Of a stretch of 64,000 nt of DNA, positions 1-8,696 are shown one piece after another; positions within the stretch are counted from its first letter, which is position 1, and every line of letters starts with the position of its first letter. The stretch is from NCBI RefSeq assembly GCF_022489065.1, contig NZ_JAKVTW010000015.1:1-64000 (forward strand), given 5' to 3'. Below the pieces are notes generated by a model, which searched no databases, had not been told where the DNA came from, and saw only the letters and a list, made by a program, of their open reading frames with translations. This DNA is from Vreelandella neptunia (GTDB taxonomy: Bacteria; Pseudomonadota; Gammaproteobacteria; Pseudomonadales; Halomonadaceae). The position numbers and the translations under genes were made by a program.

Positions 1-245
1 ATTTAAAACTCTAGTACGCGCTAGTTTTACCCATCTAATCATACTCTATTCATAAAATTGGCCTAGGTCACGCACCTTTGTCGAAAAGTGGTGCTGTGGC
101 AAGCTTTGAGCAGCTGCGTTGCCTTCGCGCCGGGCCGCCTTCGCGGGTGCCTTTGGCTCGTTCCTCGCCAAGCGTTACGCCGCGCTACAACTTCACAGAT
201 GGCGGCGTTTTATTACCCCTCGCTCCTTGGCTTTGTACCGCACCC
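1..245. other. Window edge, no gene recognised
   Basis: This stretch follows the cobO stop codon and holds no protein I can recognise. The first 70 bases are AT-rich, and the rest is GC-rich with several GCC/GGC-type short repeats. A plus-strand open frame crosses it and runs into cobO on the opposite strand, but its translation has no family features and it looks like a shadow. No convincing terminator with a T run was seen. Confidence 0.4.
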
Positions 246-857
246 TTAAAGCTCTATCCCCTTTTGGGCCTTAATGCCTTGGTCTTTGAAGGCGTGTTTA
301 ACCACTTTCATTTCAGTGACGGTGTCGGCGAGGTCGATGAGTTGCTGTGGGGCGTAGCGGCCGGTGACGACGGCGTGTTGCATTGCTGGGCGGGCTTGTA
401 GGTCGTCGAGTACTTGGTCTAGGTCTAGGTACTCGTAGCGCAGGGCGATGTTGAGTTCGTCTAGCAGTACCAGGTGGTAGCTTTCGTCTTGCAGCATGCG
501 CTTGGATTCTGCCCAAGCGGCGTTGGCGGCGGCGACATCCTGTTCGCGGTCTTGAGTGTCCCAGGTGTAGCCCTGCCCCATTACGTGGTAATCCACGTTG
601 GGCAAGTTGCGGAAGAACGCTTCTTCGCCGGTACTGAAAGCGCCTTTAATAAACTGCACCACGCCTACTTTCATGCCGTGCCCCAAGGCGCGGGCGAGCA
701 TGCCAAAACCGGAGCTGCTTTTGCCTTTACCGGGGCCGGTGAGCACTAGCAGCACACCCTGCTCTTTATCGGCGCGGGCGATGCGCTCGTTCATGATTTT
801 CTGCTTGGCCGCCATGCGCTGGGCATGGCGTTCGGGGGTTTTGGCATTCTCGCGCAT
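246..857 (-). CDS. cobO: Corrinoid adenosyltransferase CobO/BtuR
   Basis: It adenosylates the cobalt of cob(I)yrinic acid a,c-diamide and related corrinoids using ATP, making the Co-C bond of coenzyme B12 in the cytoplasm. The 203-residue protein has the family's usual length, an N-terminal basic helix, a P-loop at about residues 40-48 (TGPGKGKSSS), the DELN motif near the middle and the typical KGIE-like C-terminus. A GAGGA ribosome site sits just before the ATG. It is the last gene of a minus-strand run cobB-ytoQ-cobO. The assignment to the CobA/CobO/BtuR family is firm. Whether it mainly serves synthesis or salvage cannot be told from sequence. Confidence 0.96.
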   Translation of the reverse strand: MRENAKTPERHAQRMAAKQKIMNERIARADKEQGVLLVLTGPGKGKSSSGFGMLARALGHGMKVGVVQFIKGAFSTGEEAFFRNLPNVDYHVMGQGYTWDTQDREQDVAAANAAWAESKRMLQDESYHLVLLDELNIALRYEYLDLDQVLDDLQARPAMQHAVVTGRYAPQQLIDLADTVTEMKVVKHAFKDQGIKAQKGIEL

Positions 858-902
858 GGGGCATCCTCTTTATTAAAGCGCTTTATTAAGCTCTTAACTA
901 GT

Positions 903-1343
903 TCAGGCTTTTAGTACGTAGCGCAACGTCTCAACCACCTGATCGGTCGTGGTGCACCAGGCTTGGGCTTGCGCGTCGACTTCTTTCAGCGGGTGAACGA
1001 TGTCTTCGCTGTGCAGCGTGATGTAAGGCTTGGCCAAGGCAGCGCAATAGCCTGCATCGAAAGCAGCGTTCCACTGCTTGTACTGATCACCAAAACGAAC
1101 GACAACCAGGTCGGCCTGCTCAATCATCGTACGAGTGCGAATGGCGTTCACTTTGGACGACTGGTGATCACGCCAGAAGCCATTGTCCGGTTTACCCAGG
1201 TGGTCACCGGCGGCATCAGAGGCTGCGTGGTCGGTTACTGGGGTGGTGAACACGATATCCAGGCCCGCTGCGTCAGCGCCGCGCTGAATTTCTTCGCGCC
1301 AGTCAGTGTGAATCTCGCCGGAAAGGTAGACGTAAAAGCTCAT
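903..1343 (-). CDS. ytoQ: YtoQ family protein
   Basis: This is a 146-residue protein matching the YtoQ family, which resembles nucleoside 2-deoxyribosyltransferase-like folds and has no established function. Visible features are the N-terminal MSFYVYLSGEIHTDW segment, a DHAASD stretch, and the conserved VVRFGDQYKQWNAAFDAG region. The open frame extends upstream to 1538, but the ATG at 1343 is preceded by an AGGAGAA ribosome site at good spacing and gives the usual family length, so I chose it. It lies between cobB and cobO on the same strand, 46 bases from cobO, and so probably shares their transcript. A link with cobalamin is inferred from position only. Confidence 0.88.
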   Translation of the reverse strand: MSFYVYLSGEIHTDWREEIQRGADAAGLDIVFTTPVTDHAASDAAGDHLGKPDNGFWRDHQSSKVNAIRTRTMIEQADLVVVRFGDQYKQWNAAFDAGYCAALAKPYITLHSEDIVHPLKEVDAQAQAWCTTTDQVVETLRYVLKA

Positions 1344-1431
1344 GGTGTTCTCCTGCTGAGTTAAATTCAGGTATGAAAGGCACACAGCATAGCGCAGTTC
1401 AATTTTATGGAAAAATCTTCCACAACCTTCG

Positions 1432-2745
1432 TTAACCGTTATTGATACTAATAGGCTGCCCGGTAAAAATATCCGCGACCAGCTTGGGCGCAGAGGGAAA
1501 GTAGCCGTGGAAGTAGCTTGCCACCAGCCCGCCTTCACGGTAAATCGGCTCGGCTTCGCTACCGGCCAGTTTGCGAGTGCGGGCCAGCGGCGTCATCGCG
1601 GTTTCAAGCAGTGAGTGGTGATAGGTGTGGCCGCGCAGCTCGCCTGCACCGGCGTGTAGGCTTTGTAGCCCTAGCGCGGTGAGTTTGCCTGCCATTTTCG
1701 CGGTGCCGTTGAGAAGTCCGAGCATAGCGTGGCTTTCGCCCTCGCCATCCACCAATTGCTCAACGCAGGCCATCAGGCCACCGCACTCTGCGAGTATCGG
1801 TTTGCCCGCGCGGTGATGGGCGCGAATTGCTTCTAACATGCTGTGGTTAGCGCTCAATTGAGCCGCGTTAAGCTCTGGATAGCCACCCGGTAACCAGAGC
1901 GCGTCGCACTCGGGTAACTGGCGATCAGTAAGCGGTGAAAAGAAGCTGACCTCTGCGCCCATGGCGCGCAGCACGTCTACATTGGCGCGGTAGATAAACG
2001 CAAAGGCGTCGTCTCGGGCAATCGCAATTCGCACACCGCTAAGGTAATCCGGCACCGGCGCTGGCGACTCCGCGCTCAGCGTGACCAGCTTGGGCAAGCG
2101 GTCTAAACCCGCTTCTCTCAATACCTCAGCGGCGGCATCCAATTGCGCATCCAGGCCGCTTAGCTCGCTGGCCTGTACCAGGCCCAAATGGCGATCAGGA
2201 ATTTTCATCGCCTCATTGCGGGGAATGGCCCCCAGCAGCGCAATGCCTTCCGGCATGCTATCGGCGAGAAGTTTGCCGTGGCCGGGGCTGCCGACGCGGT
2301 TGGCGATCACTTCATGAATAGCTAGGTCGGGATGATAGTTGGCTAGGCCCTGCGCCACCGCGCCAAAAGTTTGTGCCATGCCCCAAGCATCGATCACCGG
2401 CAGCGCGGGGATGCCTGCCAAGATCGCCAAGTCGGCGCTGGAAGGCGAGCCATCGAACAGCCCCATGGAGCCTTCAACCAGAATCACATCTGCTTCCTGG
2501 GCGGCTTCGGCTAAGCGCCAGCGGCACTCCTCTTCGCCTGTCATCCAGGGGTGAAGCTGATACACCGGCTGACCGGAGGCCACTTCCTGAATCATGGGGT
2601 CAAGGTAGTCGGGGCCATGCTTGAACACCCGCACGGTAAGCCCTGCATTGCGGTGCAGCCTTGCCAGCGCCGCCGTGACCATTGATTTCCCCTGGCCGGA
2701 GCCAGGCGCACTGATGAGTGCTGCGTGTGCTTTGCCCTGAAACAT
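1432..2745 (-). CDS. cobB: Cobyrinic acid a,c-diamide synthase CobB/CbiA
   Basis: It amidates the a and c carboxylates of the corrin ring using glutamine and ATP. The 437-residue protein has an N-terminal ATP-binding domain of the dethiobiotin-synthetase type with a P-loop at about 13-21 (APGSGQGKS) and the HGPDYLDP segment. Its C-terminal half is a class I glutamine amidotransferase domain with the nucleophile in LAECGGL and a later YHHS/YFHGY region. CobQ/CbiP, which adds the remaining amides, is related but longer and has a different N-terminus. It starts the cobB-ytoQ-cobO run, and the CobQ/CbiP gene itself is not in this window. Confidence 0.95.
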   Translation of the reverse strand: MFQGKAHAALISAPGSGQGKSMVTAALARLHRNAGLTVRVFKHGPDYLDPMIQEVASGQPVYQLHPWMTGEEECRWRLAEAAQEADVILVEGSMGLFDGSPSSADLAILAGIPALPVIDAWGMAQTFGAVAQGLANYHPDLAIHEVIANRVGSPGHGKLLADSMPEGIALLGAIPRNEAMKIPDRHLGLVQASELSGLDAQLDAAAEVLREAGLDRLPKLVTLSAESPAPVPDYLSGVRIAIARDDAFAFIYRANVDVLRAMGAEVSFFSPLTDRQLPECDALWLPGGYPELNAAQLSANHSMLEAIRAHHRAGKPILAECGGLMACVEQLVDGEGESHAMLGLLNGTAKMAGKLTALGLQSLHAGAGELRGHTYHHSLLETAMTPLARTRKLAGSEAEPIYREGGLVASYFHGYFPSAPKLVADIFTGQPISINNG

Positions 2746-2886
2746 AACGATCCTTTTAACGGTTAATGGTTAGCCCATTTGCATGCGTTAAGGGCTGAGT
2801 GTCGGCGGGTCGAACCTTTCTTTGCTAAGGTGAAGGTCTTAATTTGATTCTATGTTCCGCTTCGTTTCACCAACCGGGGTTACCGC

Positions 2887-3777
2887 ATGCGTATTCTATT
2901 TACTGGCGGCAGCGGCAAGGCTGGCCGACATGCCACTGCTTATCTTCGCGATCAAGGGCACCGAGTCACCAATCTGGATTGGGTGCCGTCTGACGTGCCC
3001 GGCATCACTACCCTGAAAACCGACCTGACCGATGCCGGGCAGGTGTTCAACGCGTGCCACGCCTACGCTGATTTCGACGAGCTTGAGCCAGGCACCGGCG
3101 TGCCGCGTTACGATGCCATTGTTCATTTCGCCGCCATCCCTGCCATCCTGCATCGGCCGGATAATGAGACCTACCGCATCAATACACTGAGCACCTACAA
3201 CGTGCTGGATGCCGCCACCAAACTGGGCATTCCCAAGGTTATCTTCGCTTCCAGCGAGACCACCTACGGGGTCTGTTTCGCCGATGGCGAGAAGAAACCG
3301 GACTACCTCCCCATCGATGAAGAGCACCCCACTGTGCCTCAAGACAGCTACGCCATGAGCAAGGTGGTCAACGAGGTGACCGCGCGCTCCTTCCAGGCGC
3401 GCTCCGGCATCGACATCTACGGCCTGCGCATCAACAACGTTATCGAGCCCCACGAGTACCGTCAGAACTTTCCGGCCTACATGGATGACCCCGCCCTACG
3501 CCGCCGCAACATTTTCGCCTACATCGACGCCCGGGACCTGGGCCAGATGGTCGATTGCTGCCTGAAAACGGATGGCCTTGGCTACCAGGTGTTCAACGTC
3601 GCCAATGACGATCTATCGGTTAGCCTGACCAGCGCCCAAGTGATTGAGCGCTTCTACGCCGGCGTGCCTATCAAGCGCGAAATGGGCGAATTCGAGACTT
3701 TTTATAGCATCGAAAAAGCCCGCCGATTGGTCGGCTTCGCACCCCGCCACGCCTGGCGGGATGAGCTGGCGCAGTAA
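2887..3777 (+). CDS. NAD-dependent epimerase/dehydratase (extended SDR)
   Basis: This is a 296-residue extended short-chain dehydrogenase/reductase with a Rossmann motif TGGSGKAG at residues 6-13, an acidic residue after beta-2 (LDW, about 30-32) suggesting NAD preference, and the catalytic pair Y155 and K159 in YAMSK. Members of this type act on nucleotide sugars or sugar acids; the substrate here is unknown. It is the only plus-strand gene inside the minus-strand cobalamin block and ends only 3 bases before the convergent btuD stop. Uronate dehydrogenases share the fold and similar size, which would fit the sugar-acid genes further along, but this is a guess. Confidence 0.85.
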   Translation: MRILFTGGSGKAGRHATAYLRDQGHRVTNLDWVPSDVPGITTLKTDLTDAGQVFNACHAYADFDELEPGTGVPRYDAIVHFAAIPAILHRPDNETYRINTLSTYNVLDAATKLGIPKVIFASSETTYGVCFADGEKKPDYLPIDEEHPTVPQDSYAMSKVVNEVTARSFQARSGIDIYGLRINNVIEPHEYRQNFPAYMDDPALRRRNIFAYIDARDLGQMVDCCLKTDGLGYQVFNVANDDLSVSLTSAQVIERFYAGVPIKREMGEFETFYSIEKARRLVGFAPRHAWRDELAQ

Positions 3778-3780
3778 GTA

Positions 3781-4551
3781 TTACTCTTTTATCGGCACAA
3801 ACACCGGCGCACCATCTACCTCTACCACCGCTAGCTTTTGGCGGTAGAGGCTTTCTAACGCACTGGGCACCAGCATGCTATCTCGCGGGCCCCAGCACGC
3901 CTCGCCATTGGGATACAGCAGCAGCACGTGGTCACACCAGCGGGCAGCGAGGTTTAGGTCGTGCAAACACATGATGACCGCGCGCCCCTGGGCGGCTTGG
4001 TCTGCCATTAACGCCATCACGGCACTCTGATGATGTAGATCCAAATGGTTAGTCGGTTCATCCGCCAGCCACACATTGGGAGCCTGGGTCAGCACGGTGG
4101 CAATCGCCACCCGCTGGCGCTCCCCCCCAGAAAGTGTGCTCACCAAGCGGTCGCGTAGATGCGCTACATCCAGGCGCTCCAGGGCAGCTTCGGCGCGGGC
4201 GTAGTCATCGGCGCCCTCCATCTGCCACGGTGAGAGATAGGGATGACGGCCAATCAGCGCCGTTTCCAGCACGGTCGCGGGAAAGCCATCCTGGCGGTCC
4301 TGAAACACCAATCCCAATCGCTGAGCAACGTGGCGGCGGCGCAGTTGACCAAGCACGGATTCGTTAAGCTGAACGCTGCCTGAACGCGGCGCATGAAGCC
4401 CGGCCAGGGTATGTAATAGCGTTGTTTTACCCGCACCGTTGGGCCCTAACACACCCCACACTTGCCCTGGCTCGATGTTTATATTAAGCGGCGTACCGCC
4501 TTCGCGGCCGGGCACGTCGATGATGAGATCGCGGGTAGTCAGTACGCTCAT
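3781..4551 (-). CDS. btuD: Cobalamin ABC transporter ATP-binding protein BtuD
   Basis: This is the ATPase of a BtuCDF-type importer that moves cobalamin or corrinoids across the inner membrane. The 256-residue protein has Walker A GPNGAGKTT at about 36-44, a Q-loop (FQDRQDG), the signature LSGGERQR, Walker B LADEP and the H-loop histidine in CLHDLN. Its start ATG overlaps the permease stop codon as ATGA, indicating translational coupling. FecE-like siderophore importers are very similar, and the B12 role rests on the neighbouring btuB, btuF, riboswitch and cob genes. Confidence 0.93.
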   Translation of the reverse strand: MSVLTTRDLIIDVPGREGGTPLNINIEPGQVWGVLGPNGAGKTTLLHTLAGLHAPRSGSVQLNESVLGQLRRRHVAQRLGLVFQDRQDGFPATVLETALIGRHPYLSPWQMEGADDYARAEAALERLDVAHLRDRLVSTLSGGERQRVAIATVLTQAPNVWLADEPTNHLDLHHQSAVMALMADQAAQGRAVIMCLHDLNLAARWCDHVLLLYPNGEACWGPRDSMLVPSALESLYRQKLAVVEVDGAPVFVPIKE

Positions 4552-5522
4552 CAGCGGCTCCGGTAGAGCAGGAACAGGAAGGTGGGTACGCCCAATAGCG
4601 CCGTGATGACCCCAACGGGCAGCTGTTCCGGGGCGATCATGGTGCGCGCCAAGGTATCTGCCAGCACTAACAGCGTGCCACCTGCCAATGCACAGGCGGG
4701 CAGTATCAGCCGCTGGTCGTTACCTAACAGCAGACGCAGCATATGCGGCACCACTAAACCAACAAAACCTATGCTGCCAGCCGTGGTGACTGCAGCGGCG
4801 GTCAGTAAACTAGCGGCAACGTAGATACACCACTCAAGCGGCCGAACCGCAACGCCCAGCGCGGCGGCTTGCTGCGGGCCACGGGCCAGCACATTCAGGC
4901 TACGCCCAAGCGGAATCAACACCACGCAGGTGACAAGTAACAACAGTAGCGGCGGCCAAGGCGTGCGCGCATAAGAGAGATCGCCCATCAGCCAGTAGAG
5001 CATACCCGGCAGGCGCTCAGCGGGGCTTAACGCCAGCATCAGCGTTATCACCGCGCCCCAGCCCGCGGCAACGACGACGCCGGTGAGCAGCAGCCGCGAA
5101 GGTGTCCAGCCGCCGCTGCCGTGGGCCAAACCGAAGACTAAAAACGTCGAAAATAGCGCACCGCCAAACGCCGACCCCGAAATAGCCAGCCCGCCTAACC
5201 CACCTAGCATGGCCGCCAGGGCGCCTATAGAGGCACCGCCGGAAAGTCCGAGTACATAAGGGTCAGCAAGTGGATTGCGCAGTAATACCTGCATTAGCGC
5301 TCCGGCTACCGCCAACAAACCACCCACGGCAAACGCCGAGAGCGCTCTGGGCAAGCGCAGCTCCATCACCATAGTGCGCGCCAGTGCATCGCCCTCACCT
5401 TGCAACAAGTCCCAAATTTGCGCAGGAGAAATCTGCGCGCTGCCGACGCCAATAGCGATGATTATCGAAGCCAGCGCCGCTAGCAGTAGCAGGCTAAGGG
5501 GGAAACCCAGGCGCGCTAGCAT
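4551..5522 (-). CDS. btuC: Cobalamin ABC transporter permease BtuC
   Basis: This is an inner-membrane permease of the FecCD/BtuC family, 323 residues with about nine to ten hydrophobic segments. Family features include the N-terminal LRLPRALSAFAVGG stretch, the NPLADPYVLGLSGGAS region, and the conserved GSIGFVGLVVPHMLRLLLG loop that contacts the ATPase. It lies between btuF and btuD with overlapping stop/start codons at both ends (TAATG upstream, ATGA downstream). Specificity for cobalamin is inferred from the operon rather than from the permease. Confidence 0.94.
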   Translation of the reverse strand: MLARLGFPLSLLLLAALASIIIAIGVGSAQISPAQIWDLLQGEGDALARTMVMELRLPRALSAFAVGGLLAVAGALMQVLLRNPLADPYVLGLSGGASIGALAAMLGGLGGLAISGSAFGGALFSTFLVFGLAHGSGGWTPSRLLLTGVVVAAGWGAVITLMLALSPAERLPGMLYWLMGDLSYARTPWPPLLLLLVTCVVLIPLGRSLNVLARGPQQAAALGVAVRPLEWCIYVAASLLTAAAVTTAGSIGFVGLVVPHMLRLLLGNDQRLILPACALAGGTLLVLADTLARTMIAPEQLPVGVITALLGVPTFLFLLYRSR

Positions 5523-6445
5523 TAGCTGCGCTCACGTTTTTGACGTGCGATGTCGAGCTTTTCACAGAGGAGTTGTGTGCCCTCCATCAGGCGTGGCGTG
5601 GGCCGCTGAATCAGTGAAGGCGGCACAAAGAAAAGGTTATCTTCCGCAACCGCTTTCAAGTTGGCGTACTGCTCCCAATGCGTCAGCCAGTGGCGGTTCT
5701 CTTCGCCCATGCCACCCGCCACGATCGCTTCGGGATTGGCTGCCAATACAGCTTCATCGTCGATACGCGGCACAAGGCGCGTTTGCTCGCCAAACACATT
5801 CTTACCGCCACAAATCTCAACCACCTGACCGATAAGGTGCTGGTCGTTAACGCTCATTAATGGCTCATCCCACACTTGGTAGAAGGTAGGCACTGGCTCG
5901 CGATCTCGATAGCGCTCTTCAAGGGCATTCATGGTCGTACGGAAATTATCGGCCACCGCTTGCCCGGCCGTTTCCGTTCCTGCCAGCCGCGCCAGGCGTT
6001 CGATGGCGCTGGCCACGCCATCCATATCGCGAGGTTCTATATAGAACACCGGCATGCCCAAGGCTTCGAGGGTTTCAAGCTGTTCAGCGGGGTTGCCGGT
6101 TACCCAACCAATCACTAAATCCGGCGCCAAGCCCACCAGCTTTTCTAAATCAATTCGGGTGTGACTGCCCACCGATTCCACTTGTTTGGCTTCCGGCGGA
6201 TAGTCGCTATACGAGACGACGGCGACCACCTGATCCCCCGCGCCAGCCGCATAGGTCAGCTCGGTTGCGCCAGGCGAGAGCGTGGCAATTCGCTGGGCAG
6301 CATTGTGAAGACAGACCTCACGATCACGATCATCCACTGCGCAGCGCGAATGGTCGTGTGCCAGCGCCACCGCTGTCATCAATAGCAGCGCGAGGCCCAA
6401 GGCCCCGCGCGCTAATCCACTCTTTTTATTGACCAAAGTGAACAC
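5522..6445 (-). CDS. btuF: Periplasmic cobalamin-binding protein BtuF
   Basis: This solute-binding protein delivers corrinoids to BtuCD. It has 307 residues, with an N-terminal hydrophobic signal segment (about residues 12-28, ending near ALAHD) followed by a single-domain type III binding fold. The IATLSPGATELTYAAGAGDQVV opening and DLVIGW are typical. The start codon is GTG, about 20 bases inside the end of btuB, with an AGGG-like ribosome site before it. The overlap with btuB suggests coupled translation under control of the upstream riboswitch. Confidence 0.93.
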   Translation of the reverse strand: MFTLVNKKSGLARGALGLALLLMTAVALAHDHSRCAVDDRDREVCLHNAAQRIATLSPGATELTYAAGAGDQVVAVVSYSDYPPEAKQVESVGSHTRIDLEKLVGLAPDLVIGWVTGNPAEQLETLEALGMPVFYIEPRDMDGVASAIERLARLAGTETAGQAVADNFRTTMNALEERYRDREPVPTFYQVWDEPLMSVNDQHLIGQVVEICGGKNVFGEQTRLVPRIDDEAVLAANPEAIVAGGMGEENRHWLTHWEQYANLKAVAEDNLFFVPPSLIQRPTPRLMEGTQLLCEKLDIARQKRERS

Positions 6446-8246
6446 TCAAGAACCCTGCTCGGCCGGCGTTAATGTAGTCACTCGTCGTTTCATACTCTTT
6501 ATCAAAGGCATTTTCTACCGTAACACGCGCCGTCCAGAGAGGCGCAAACTGCCAACCTGCCCGCAGGTTAACCAGCCCATAGCCATTCAAGCGCTGGGTG
6601 TTAGCGGCATTATCGTAGCGGTGATTTTGCGCCACTAATGAACCACCCAGCGACCAATCACCAAGCTCGCGGTCTGCATCCAAGCGCACACTTTGGGTGG
6701 CGCGGCGGGCTAACCGATTGCCGGTATCCTTATCTTCTGGGTCCAGGTAGGTAAAGGCGGCTTGCAAGGTCCAGTCGCTGATTTCGACACCACTGGAAAG
6801 CTCGGCACCGCGAATACGCGCATGATTGACGTTTTGCGGCGCCCATAATCCGCTGGGCGTCGGTGCCCAAGCAATCAGGTCATCGTAGTCATTTTGAAAG
6901 GCGGCCAAGTCCCAGAACCACTGGCTGTATTGGCCGCGAATGCCTACCTCAACGGTTTTAGACGTTTCCGGGTTGAGATCAGGGTTGCCAGAATTCGGCC
7001 AATAGAGGTCATTAAAGCTCGGCGCTTTAAAGGCGGTGCCTAAACTCGCGCGCAGCGTATGATAATTATCCAGGTCGTACCCCAACGCCAGACTGCCGGT
7101 GACTTCATCGCCATAGGCTTCGTTATCGTCGTAACGCAGGCTTGCTTGAATGGCGAACGGTGAAAAATCGAGCAGCCCTTGGGTAAACACAGCGGTATTA
7201 TCGCGACTGGTAACATCAAAATCGTTGGTGCTTGAAACGCGGTCTTCGCTGATTTCAGCGCCAGCGATCAATTCGTGAGCGCCAAACTGAAAATTGTTCT
7301 GCCAGCGGGCGGTTTGGGTGCGGGTATCAATCACTGAACCACCGAAATTATCGATGGTGTCCAGTTCATCGCGGGCTTCGCTAAGCGTTAGGCGACTTTG
7401 CCAGGTATCGGTTATCGGCAGTTCGCCATAAATACCCGCTACCTGCTGGACGAAGTCATTCTCTCCGCCATCATATTCGTTGTTACCGCGAGCACGCAGC
7501 GCCAGCACACCAACCTCAGCACCGCTTTCAAAGGTATGCGCAACGCGGGCCAGCGCAGAAGTGTTGTCGTAGCCTTTGTCTTCACCACCCCGACGAATGG
7601 GCTGGCCGTCGGTATTGAAATGACTACCGGCAAAGCTGTAGCGCGTGCCTCCTTCGCGGCCAGAAACGCCTGCGCTTAACCGCTGGGTATTAAATGAACC
7701 ACCGCCGACTGAAATTCTGGGTTGCGGACCCTCTTCATCACCATCCGGCGTAAAGAGCTGAATGACACCGCCGACCGCATCTGCACCGTAAAGGCTACCG
7801 CGCGGGCCGCGTACGATTTCAGCGCGGTCAAACATACGTGGATCTAAATACTGAAACGCGGCACCGCCGGCCGTTGCAGAGCGCAGACGAATGCCATCAA
7901 TCATTAGCACGGAGGCATCGCTAGGCGCACCACGCAGGTAAACGCTGCTGCTTTTGCCAAAGCTGCCGTTGCTAGTGATATCAACACCCGGCTGGCCGCG
8001 CAGAAGATCGGTCAGGCTGGTGGGGTCTTGGCGGCGAAAAGTAGCTTCATCCAATACGCTAACGGAAGAGAGACTCTCATTGGCGGTACGAGGGGCTAAT
8101 GCAGCAGTCACAACGACAGGATCTAGCGCGGCTAATTCGGTCGTCGCTTCAGCATATTGGGCCTGGGCAGAAAAGGAGATGGCTAGCGGTAAAGCAGCCA
8201 TACAAAACGCCGCCCGTTTGGCGGTCGTGTGAAAACGGTGATTCAT
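6426..8246 (-). CDS. btuB: TonB-dependent cobalamin receptor BtuB
   Basis: This outer-membrane receptor takes up cobalamin using TonB energy. The start at 8246 gives a 606-residue protein beginning MNHRFHT with a clear signal peptide ending near SAQAQ; an upstream extension to 8315 lacks a ribosome site. A TonB-box-like LDPVVVTA follows, then the plug domain (DLLRGQPGVDI, GADAVGGVIQ) and a beta-barrel. The last residues are FGQ rather than a terminal aromatic, which is unusual for an outer-membrane barrel, and the 3' end overlaps btuF. A cobalamin riboswitch lies upstream. Function is assigned from family plus riboswitch and neighbours. Confidence 0.95.
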   Translation of the reverse strand: MNHRFHTTAKRAAFCMAALPLAISFSAQAQYAEATTELAALDPVVVTAALAPRTANESLSSVSVLDEATFRRQDPTSLTDLLRGQPGVDITSNGSFGKSSSVYLRGAPSDASVLMIDGIRLRSATAGGAAFQYLDPRMFDRAEIVRGPRGSLYGADAVGGVIQLFTPDGDEEGPQPRISVGGGSFNTQRLSAGVSGREGGTRYSFAGSHFNTDGQPIRRGGEDKGYDNTSALARVAHTFESGAEVGVLALRARGNNEYDGGENDFVQQVAGIYGELPITDTWQSRLTLSEARDELDTIDNFGGSVIDTRTQTARWQNNFQFGAHELIAGAEISEDRVSSTNDFDVTSRDNTAVFTQGLLDFSPFAIQASLRYDDNEAYGDEVTGSLALGYDLDNYHTLRASLGTAFKAPSFNDLYWPNSGNPDLNPETSKTVEVGIRGQYSQWFWDLAAFQNDYDDLIAWAPTPSGLWAPQNVNHARIRGAELSSGVEISDWTLQAAFTYLDPEDKDTGNRLARRATQSVRLDADRELGDWSLGGSLVAQNHRYDNAANTQRLNGYGLVNLRAGWQFAPLWTARVTVENAFDKEYETTSDYINAGRAGFLSVHFGQ

Positions 8247-8404
8247 GTGAGATCCCTTGCTCGTCGTGCTCACCCGCACAACGCAGTTTTTTTGACCGAG
8301 CGCAGGGCAAAACAAGGGAGTAACGATAGCGTTGCGCCATCGTTCACTGCCCTAAGAACGCCCTCCGCGCCTCGGCATGGTGTGGTTCAGTTAGAACCAT
8401 TACT
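8247..8404 (-). promoter_or_regulatory. Leader between riboswitch and btuB
   Basis: About 158 bases separate the riboswitch aptamer from the btuB start. On the minus strand they can form a GGTTC/GAACC hairpin immediately after the aptamer and a nine-pair AACGATGGC / GCTATCGTT hairpin at about 8318-8342. Neither is followed by a U run, so control may act through translation start access rather than simple termination. This is inferred from inspection, not from folding software. Confidence 0.5.
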
Positions 8405-8590
8405 CTCGGGCCGGTCTCCGGGCTGACGAGCGAAAGGTAGCTCTAGCAAGCAGAGCAACTCTTTTCCGAACGACCACCTTCCCGTGCGTGAGCACAGTGG
8501 CGTATTAGCCGTTCTTATCTCGATCACCGTTGCGGGGGCAGCGTTGGAATCACACACAAAGTGTTCACCAACTTCCCGTTTCACTAGCGG
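8405..8590 (-). promoter_or_regulatory. Cobalamin riboswitch
   Basis: Read on the minus strand, the element contains the conserved B12 box core GCTGCCCCCGCAACGGT (8526-8542) and ends with the characteristic GTCAGCCCGGAGACCGGCC (about 8408-8426). Between them lies the GCGTGAG/GGAAGG region. The order and spacing match the cobalamin aptamer. It precedes btuB, so it is expected to shut off the btuBFCD uptake operon when adenosylcobalamin is abundant. Confidence 0.96.
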
Positions 8591-8672
8591 CTGTTTAACC
8601 GCCAGCACCTGAGAATGGGCGTAAACTAGCAACTTGACCAAGGGAGGTCAATTTAATTGGTGCGGGAGGTAA

Positions 8673-8690
8673 GCCGCTCAAGAAAGCGGC
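8673..8690. other. Small GC-rich hairpin after the cob operon
   Basis: GCCGCT and AGCGGC arms flank a six-base loop shortly after the last gene of the cobT operon. There is no T run on either strand, so it is only a weak candidate for a terminator or processing site between the cob operon and the riboswitch-controlled btuB leader. Confidence 0.35.
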
Positions 8691-8696
8691 CAGTGG

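Noticed and set aside
78..401. A 107-residue plus-strand open frame at the window edge
   Set aside because: It runs antisense into cobO and its translation shows no domain or ribosome site.
2896..3453. A 185-residue frame antisense to the epimerase gene
   Set aside because: It is a shadow of a well-supported gene with catalytic motifs on the plus strand.
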